Of a stretch of 64,000 nucleotides of DNA, positions 58,037-64,000 are shown in pieces. The DNA is from Cervus elaphus (taxonomy: Eukaryota; Chordata; Mammalia; Artiodactyla; Cervidae): NCBI RefSeq assembly GCF_910594005.1, contig NC_057825.1, positions 44,361,037 through 44,425,036 on the forward strand. Reading direction: 5' to 3'. Position 1 is the stretch's first letter. Each line of letters begins with the position of its first letter. Below the pieces are notes generated by a model. It ran no database searches. It was not told the DNA's origin and saw only the letters and a program-made list of their open reading frames with translations. The position numbers and the translations under genes were made by a program.

Positions 58037-58690
58037 AAGGAAACACTAACCCCTGAGACTAGCCATCTATTTCTGGAGGTTTTATGGTTTTTAATTTTGC
58101 AATCAGAAGTACTTACATAGCTTTCATAGAATGTGGGGGTTTTGTTTGCTTCCTTTAACAATATATATGTGTCATTTTTACTATGTTCTTTTTTAACTTG
58201 CATTTTCACTTAGTGTATGATGTACATCCATCTTTATCCATACCTATATCTAAATCTATATATGTATCTATAATCTATTTATATATATCTATCTCTTTCA
58301 TCTTAATGTCAATAATACTCCATTATATGAAAGTAGCATAATTTATTCAACCATTCCTCTACTTAATTTATTTTTATTTTCTAGTCTTATAAATAATGAG
58401 CATCCTTGTACATAGACTTTTGTGTGCATATATAAGTATTAGTGGAGGACAGGGAAGCATGGTTTGCTGCAGTCCATGGCGTCGCAAAAGAATCAGACAT
58501 GGCTTAGTGACTGAATACTGAATAACAACAACATGAGTATTTCTGTGGAAAGATTTCCAGAAGTGGAACTGAGGGATCACATTTAAAATTTTGACCAATT
58601 TTCTTAAAAAAGACTGTATTGATCTATACTCTCAGCAGCAGTGTTTGAGAGTGCCCATTTCCCTGTTCCCTTGCCAACACTAGATAATAT
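58037..58690 (-). mobile_element. Old L1M 3' region (continuation)
   Basis: aatactccattatatgaaag, tcaaccattcctctacttaa, gagcatccttgtacataga, and gagagtgcccatttccctg follow a reverse-complemented L1M5/L1ME-type element. Interrupted at about 58441-58532. Confidence 0.6.
58441..58532 (+). mobile_element. Short BovB/Bov-tA 3' tip nested in old L1
   Basis: gaggacagggaagcatggtt, gctgcagtccatggcgtcg and the tail gaataacaacaac form about 90 bp of the shared BovB/Bov-tA 3' end. A possible 6-bp duplicate agtatt flanks it. Confidence 0.8.
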
Positions 58691-58804
58691 CGACATTTTT
58701 CACTTTCTGGCACGAACTTCTAAATGGAATTTCTTCCACCAAGGTCAGTATAGTTTAATCAAGAAAGGAGACCAATGTTACAGTCTCATTTCTCTTGTTC
58801 TAGG

Positions 58805-59005
58805 GTGTTAGTTTTCAGGCTGTGCTCTGTGGAGCCCCAGAAATTCTAAGGGATGGTTGAGGCGGAGCACAAAAGGAAAAGATTTCCACCCTCTTAACCA
58901 GGGCAACTGGGTTTTTTCTGTTTTACGTGTTGCACTTTGGGATAAAATATTATTTGAAGGTAAGATTTTGTTATTAAAAACAAGTTTGTAAACCACAGGT
59001 CTGGG
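58805..59005 (+). mobile_element. Possible hAT-Charlie MITE relic
   Basis: ttagttttcaggctgtgctc followed by gtggagccccag at the left and acaagtttgtaaaccac at the right resemble the two ends of a small hAT element. Ends are imperfect. Confidence 0.35.
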
Positions 59006-59141
59006 CCTTGTTTCTTATTGAACCATTAGCAACTTGAAGAAGAATTGAAAATGGGTTCCTTCAAAGCAAAGAAGAAAGAATGTTAAAACAATGACTCTCT
59101 AGCCATAGCCAAAATATTGTCATTTATAAACTAAGTGTATG

Positions 59142-59192
59142 GTGTGTGTGTGTGTGTGTGTGCGTGAGCGTGCGTGTGTGTGCGTGTGTGTG
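59142..59192. repeat. (TG)n microsatellite at SINE 3' end
   Basis: TG repeat with cg and ag interruptions, directly adjoining the tail of the minus-strand Bov-tA at 59190. Confidence 0.92.
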
Positions 59193-59377
59193 CTCAGTCA
59201 TGTTTGCCTCTTTGCGACATAGACTGTGGCCCACCAGGCTCCTCTGTCCAAGGGATTTTCCAGGCAAGAATACTGGAGTGGGTTGTCATTTCCTTCTCCA
59301 GGGCATCTTCCCAGCCCAGGAGTCAAACTGGAGACTCCTGCTTTTGCAGATGGATTCTTTACTAATGAGCCACCAGC
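59190..59377 (-). mobile_element. Bov-tA SINE
   Basis: Reverse complement: tgctcagtcatgtttgcctc, aatactggagtgggttgtc, and ctaatgagccaccagc. The gaccccatgg block is shortened. Confidence 0.9.
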
Positions 59378-60739
59378 ATGTGCGCACAGCATTCCTGAGG
59401 AGTCAACTTTACTACAGGTAGCATCCTGGGAATGAAGGTAAGAAAAAGAGGATTTGAGTCACAAGGATTACAAACAATTTCAAAATGACACAGTGAGCAT
59501 CTCGTGTGGCCTAACAGCAGCCCTTCTTTGTCTCACTGGCTCCTCTCTTCTCTCTTTCCATTCCTTATCTTCCCTACTCTACCCCTCAGTTGAACCAAGA
59601 ACTTTGAAGTATTTTCCTCTACGAAGCACTGCAGTTCAATTTTTTCCAACTTTTACTCTCAAACTCCCATGGCCAATCCCTTCCTAGTGCTCGTCTCATT
59701 AAAGTATCCCATTTAGTAAAATCCATCTTCTCTAGGAGGTAGTTTTCTTAAAAAAACAGCAATAGAAATATGTTGGGTTTTTTCTCTACACCTCTGCTAT
59801 TTCTTCCTAACTGAAACACTGTCACTGTATTGCTTTAGTCCTGTTATTATTTTACAATATATCTGGGCCCCCCAACCAAATATTAAAGCAGCCCACAGAC
59901 AAGAACTCCACTTTTTGTAGTTTTTAAATGCTCAGTCTCTGGTATCTGCCTCATAAGTGCATAATGAATAACTAATTAATAATTATAAAATTAAAAGGTA
60001 AATGATAAATGAATATAAGACCACCCCTGGATATTTTGAAAGATGTGGCAGATATCGCCGTGCAAAGGCCATAAAATAAGTAATTCTTAGAGAAAGTTCA
60101 GTTAAAACATTTAAACTTATTTTCAAGTTGTATTTATCTTTTAGGAGATACATAATGTAAGCTTATCCTACTCAAAATGTCTACTCCTTCACATTTCTTT
60201 TTTATGTTGGCCTTTACTCTTCTAAACTTTCTTTCCTACTTCTGCTATGAGCTAGATGTTATTTTTGTTTATTCCCTTCCCGCCTGGCCAGATAGGAAGG
60301 AAGCAGAGATGATTATCTATATCAATATAATATCTCCTCCTTCTGGGATCCCAAGAATAAAGAATACTATATAAAGTAGCATGCTATGTAAACCAAGGCT
60401 TAGAACATCCTGTAGTGTACCATCGTAAAATATTACTTGAAATTCCTACAGGATCTTCTGCCTGCTATATTTAATTCCTAAATCTCATGTTATTAAAAAA
60501 AAAAAGTCTGTTTGCTCTTTCATCAGTACTCACATTACAGAATTCTTTTCATCAAAACTGGCTTAGTTTGGACTGAGGAAGCAGGAACATATAATAAGTT
60601 AGAATTTCTTATATTTGGTCCTTTGCTACAAATTTAAGTTCATTAATAGCTCAAAGCTCAGACAGTAGACCCAATTCCATTGCGGATATATATAATTGTA
60701 TACAGAAAGTATAGACTCTGTCCTATCCTGTTTGCCATG
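59378..60739. other. Unassigned DNA (1.4 kb)
   Basis: No gene recognised. 59885-59970 weakly resembles an L2/MIR tail. A short A run sits at 60494-60505. Confidence 0.35.
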
Positions 60740-63700
60740 AAAAAAGTTTCATCCAACTATATGTTGCCTACAAGATACAGATTTAAGCACATACATAGGC
60801 TCAAGGGGATATAAGAAAATATTCCATTTAAGTAGAAGCCAGAAGAAAGACAAAATAGACTTTAAGCCAAAAATGGTAACAAAGGGATCATTTGTTAAGA
60901 AGGTATAAAAATTGTAAATATATACAACATTGGAACACCTAAATATTTTAAGCAAATAATAACAGATCTGAAGGGAGAAACTAACAACAGTACGATAATA
61001 GCAAAGGACTTCAATAACCCCACTTTCAGCAATGGATAAATCATCTGGACAAAAGCAACAAGGAAATGTTGGACTTCAGTCATACAGTAGACCAAATGAA
61101 CCTTACAGACATTTATAAAACATTTCATTCAACAGTAGTAGAATACACATTCTTCGCTAGTGCATGTGGGACATTCTTTAGAATACATTATGTGATAGGC
61201 CACAAAGCAAGTCTTAGCAAATTTAAAAATACTAAAATCATACAAGTTATTTTTGCCTATGACGATGGTATGAGACTAGAAATCAATAACATAAAGAAAA
61301 CTCAAAAATTTGCAAGTATGTGGAAACAACCAGACTCCTGAAAATAGGTCAAAGAAGAAATTGAGAGAGAAAATTTCAAAACTTAAATAAAAATGGAAAA
61401 ACAATACACCAAATCCTCTGTATGCTGCAAAAACAGTTCTGAGAGTAAATTTATAGCAATAAATACATATAATAAGAAAATAGCAAGATCTCAAATAAAA
61501 ACCTAACTTTACATCTCTAGAAACTAGAAAAAGAAAAACAAAATAAGCTCAAAGTTAGCAAAAGGAAGGACACTACAAAGATCAGAGCAGAAATAAATGA
61601 AATAGAGATCAGAAAAACAATAGAAAATATTAATAAAACTAGGGGCTGTTTTTTTGAAAAGATAAACAAAAAGCCTTTAGGTAGACTGACTAAGAAATAA
61701 AAAGAACTCAAATTACTAAAATTAGAAATGAAAGAGGAGTATTACAACTGATACCACAGAAATACATGAGACCACTATGAACAAAATATGCTAACAAATT
61801 AGATAAACTAGAAGAAATGGATAAATTCTAAGAAACATAACACCTACCAAGGCTGAATCAGGAAGAAATAGGAAATCTGAGCAGACCAATAATAAGTAAG
61901 GAGATATAATCCATAATCAAAAACCATGTAACACAGAAAAGCCACCAGTACCATATGGCTTCACTGATGAATTCTACCAAACATTTAAAGAATTAACACT
62001 GATCTTTCTCAAGCTCGTCCAAAAAATTGAATAGGAGAGAAAAATTACAAATCCATTTTAAGAGTCCAGCATTAACCTGATACCAAAACCAGATAAGGAC
62101 ACCGCAAGAAAAGAAAACTGTAGACAAAAATCCCTGATGAATATAGATGCAAAACCTCTCAACAAAATATTAACAATTTAACAACACATTAAAAGGATCA
62201 TACACAATGACCAAGTGAGATTTATCCCTGGGATGCAAGAATGTTTCACTATATACAAATCAATAAATGTGATATACAACATTAATAGAACAAAATATAA
62301 AAATCATGTAATTATCTCAGTAGATACAGAAAAGGCACTTAACAAAATATGACATCCTTTCATGATAAAAGCTCTCAAAAATTGGACATAGAAGGAAAAT
62401 ATATCAACATAATAAAGCTACATACAACAAACCCATGGTTATCGTCATACTCAGTAGTGAAAGATTGAAAGGTTTTTCTCTAAGATCAGGAAGAAGACAA
62501 GGTTGCCCACTCTGACCACTCTTAATCAACATGGCACTGAAGTCCTAGGGCAATTAGGCAAGACAAAGAAATAATGATCATCTAAATCAGAAAGGAAGCA
62601 GTAAAACTGTTATTATTTGGAGATGATATGATCTTATATATAGAAAATCCTAAAAACTCAACCAAAAATTGTCGGAAAATTTTGGTCCAATGATCAATGA
62701 ATTCATTAAATGTGCAGGATATAAAATCAACATATAGAAATCAGTTGTATTTCTGTACACTCACAACAAAATATCTGGACAAAAACCCTATCCCATTCAC
62801 AATAGCATCAAATCAAGAAAATATTTATGAATAATTTAACAAAAAATGTGAACAAGCTATACACTGAAAACTACAAGACTTCAATGAAAGAAATTGAAGA
62901 AGACACAAATAAATGGAAAGATATCCCTTGTTCATGGATCAGAAGAATATTGTTAAAATGTCCATACTCAGACCACTCTGTAGATTCCACACAATCTATA
63001 TCAAAATTCCAAGAACACTTTTCACAGAAAAAGAAAAAATAATTCTAAAATTTCTGTAGAACCATATAAGACTCTGAATAGCCAAAGCAATCCTGAGAAA
63101 GAACAAAAATGGAAACATCATATATCCTGGTTTCAAAATATACTACAAAGTTACTGTAATTAAAACAACATGGTACTGGCATAAAAATAGACACAAAGAC
63201 CAATGAAACAGAATGGAGAGCCAAGAAATACACTCCAGCATATATGGTCAACTAATATTTGACAAGGGAGCCAACACTCAGTGGAGAAAATGTAAACCTT
63301 TCAACAAATGGTCTTGTGAAAACTGGATAACCATATGCAAAACAATGAAATTGGACCCATATTTCACACCACGCACAAAAATTAACTTGAAACAAATTAA
63401 AGAGTTAATCATAAGACATGATTCTATAAACTCCCCTAGAAGAAAACATAGGGAAGAAAGCTCCTTGATATTGGTCTTGGCAATGATTTTTTCACATATG
63501 ACACCAAAATATCAAGCAATAAAAGCAAAAGTCAGTAAGTGAGACTACACGGAACTAAAAAGTTTCTGCACAGCAAAACAATCAACAAATGGAAAGGCAA
63601 CTAAATGAATGGAAGAAAATACATCTAAACCGTATATTGGATAAGAGGTTAATAGCCAAAGTATATAAAGAATTTATACATGTCAGTAATGAAAACAAAT

Positions 63701-64000
63701 AGTCTGATTTTAAAATGGGCAGAGGAACTGAAAAGACATTTCCCCAAAGAACAATGCAAACAGGCAACAGATACACAAAAGGATGTATCGATACACAAAA
63801 GGATATCACTAATCATCAGTGAAATGCAAATAAAACCACAATGAAATACCACCTCAAACCTGTTAGAATGGCTGTCACCAAGAAGAAAATACCAAATGCT
63901 GGTGAGGTTATGGAGAAAAAGGAACCTTTGTGCAATGTTAATGGAAATGAAAATTGGTTCAGCCAAATTCATAGAAAACAGTATGGAGATTCCTCAAGAA
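60740..64000 (+). mobile_element. Long degenerate L1 ORF2 (L1M type), runs off window
   Basis: Order is intact from the endonuclease (tttaagccaaaaatggtaac, taccccactttcagcaatgg-like region at 61015) through the linker, the RT palm at 62460-62680 and the C-terminal Cys-rich region near 63890. The catalytic box reads FGDD (62616-62627) in place of FADD. Dozens of stops and shifts break it, and the longest frame is about 109 codons. It extends past base 64000, so the 3' UTR is not seen. Confidence 0.85.

Noticed and set aside
1..64000. CRISPR arrays, operons, prophage or plasmid features
   Set aside because: No regularly spaced palindromic repeats, ribosome-binding-site-linked genes or phage genes are present. 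The repeat content is clearly that of a ruminant nuclear genome.

Overview
The window reads as gene-poor ruminant (most likely bovid) nuclear DNA. It carries the repeat set that marks this lineage: BovB (RTE-type LINE) fragments, Bov-tA tRNA-derived SINEs with the BovB tail, CHR/SINE2-type tRNA-Glu SINEs, and young L1 copies with the ruminant L1-BT 3' UTR. Beneath these lie ancient mammalian repeats: MIR, L2, MER5/hAT, MLT1-type MaLR LTRs, a Tigger-like DNA element and several old L1M layers. I found no host protein-coding gene, rRNA, functional tRNA, CRISPR array or operon. Every long open frame I could identify is retrotransposon ORF2 sequence, a repeat translated across its units, or a chance frame. 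Family names come from memory of consensus sequences, not from a database search.

Layout. 1-3000: a 28-bp minisatellite inside a CAG/TAG tract, then MIR and MER5 relics. 3017-5270: an MLT1-like LTR split by a BovB copy whose 5' part is inverted. 5270-16590: mostly unassigned DNA with Bov-tA, L2, L1 and BovB pieces and a MaLR LTR plus internal region near 14300-15925. 16590-24310: nested L1 layers with SINE insertions. 24310-27716: a polypurine tract and an old minus-strand L1. 27717-30136: a young, twin-primed L1. 30137-35720: more nested L1s. 35720-46970: mainly unassigned, with MIR, Bov-tA, BovB and one L1 3' end. 46970-50350: SINEs, BovB and a second young L1 3' end. 50640-53460: an LTR, a Tigger-like element with terminal inverted repeats, and a CHR SINE. 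54760-55700: two diverged direct copies flanking a CpG-rich block, the least ordinary non-transposon structure here. 57600-58690: an old L1 holding two younger insertions. 60740-64000: a long degenerate L1 ORF2 that runs off the window.

The clearest biology is retrotransposition mechanics. Many insertions keep target-site duplications (TSDs) that I could read directly, so insertion order can be reconstructed. Two elements from different clades (BovB and L1) both show 5' inversions of the twin-priming type. I see no convincing new gene system. The best candidates for a second look are the 54.8-55.7 kb duplicated and CpG-rich block, the minisatellite, and the young L1.
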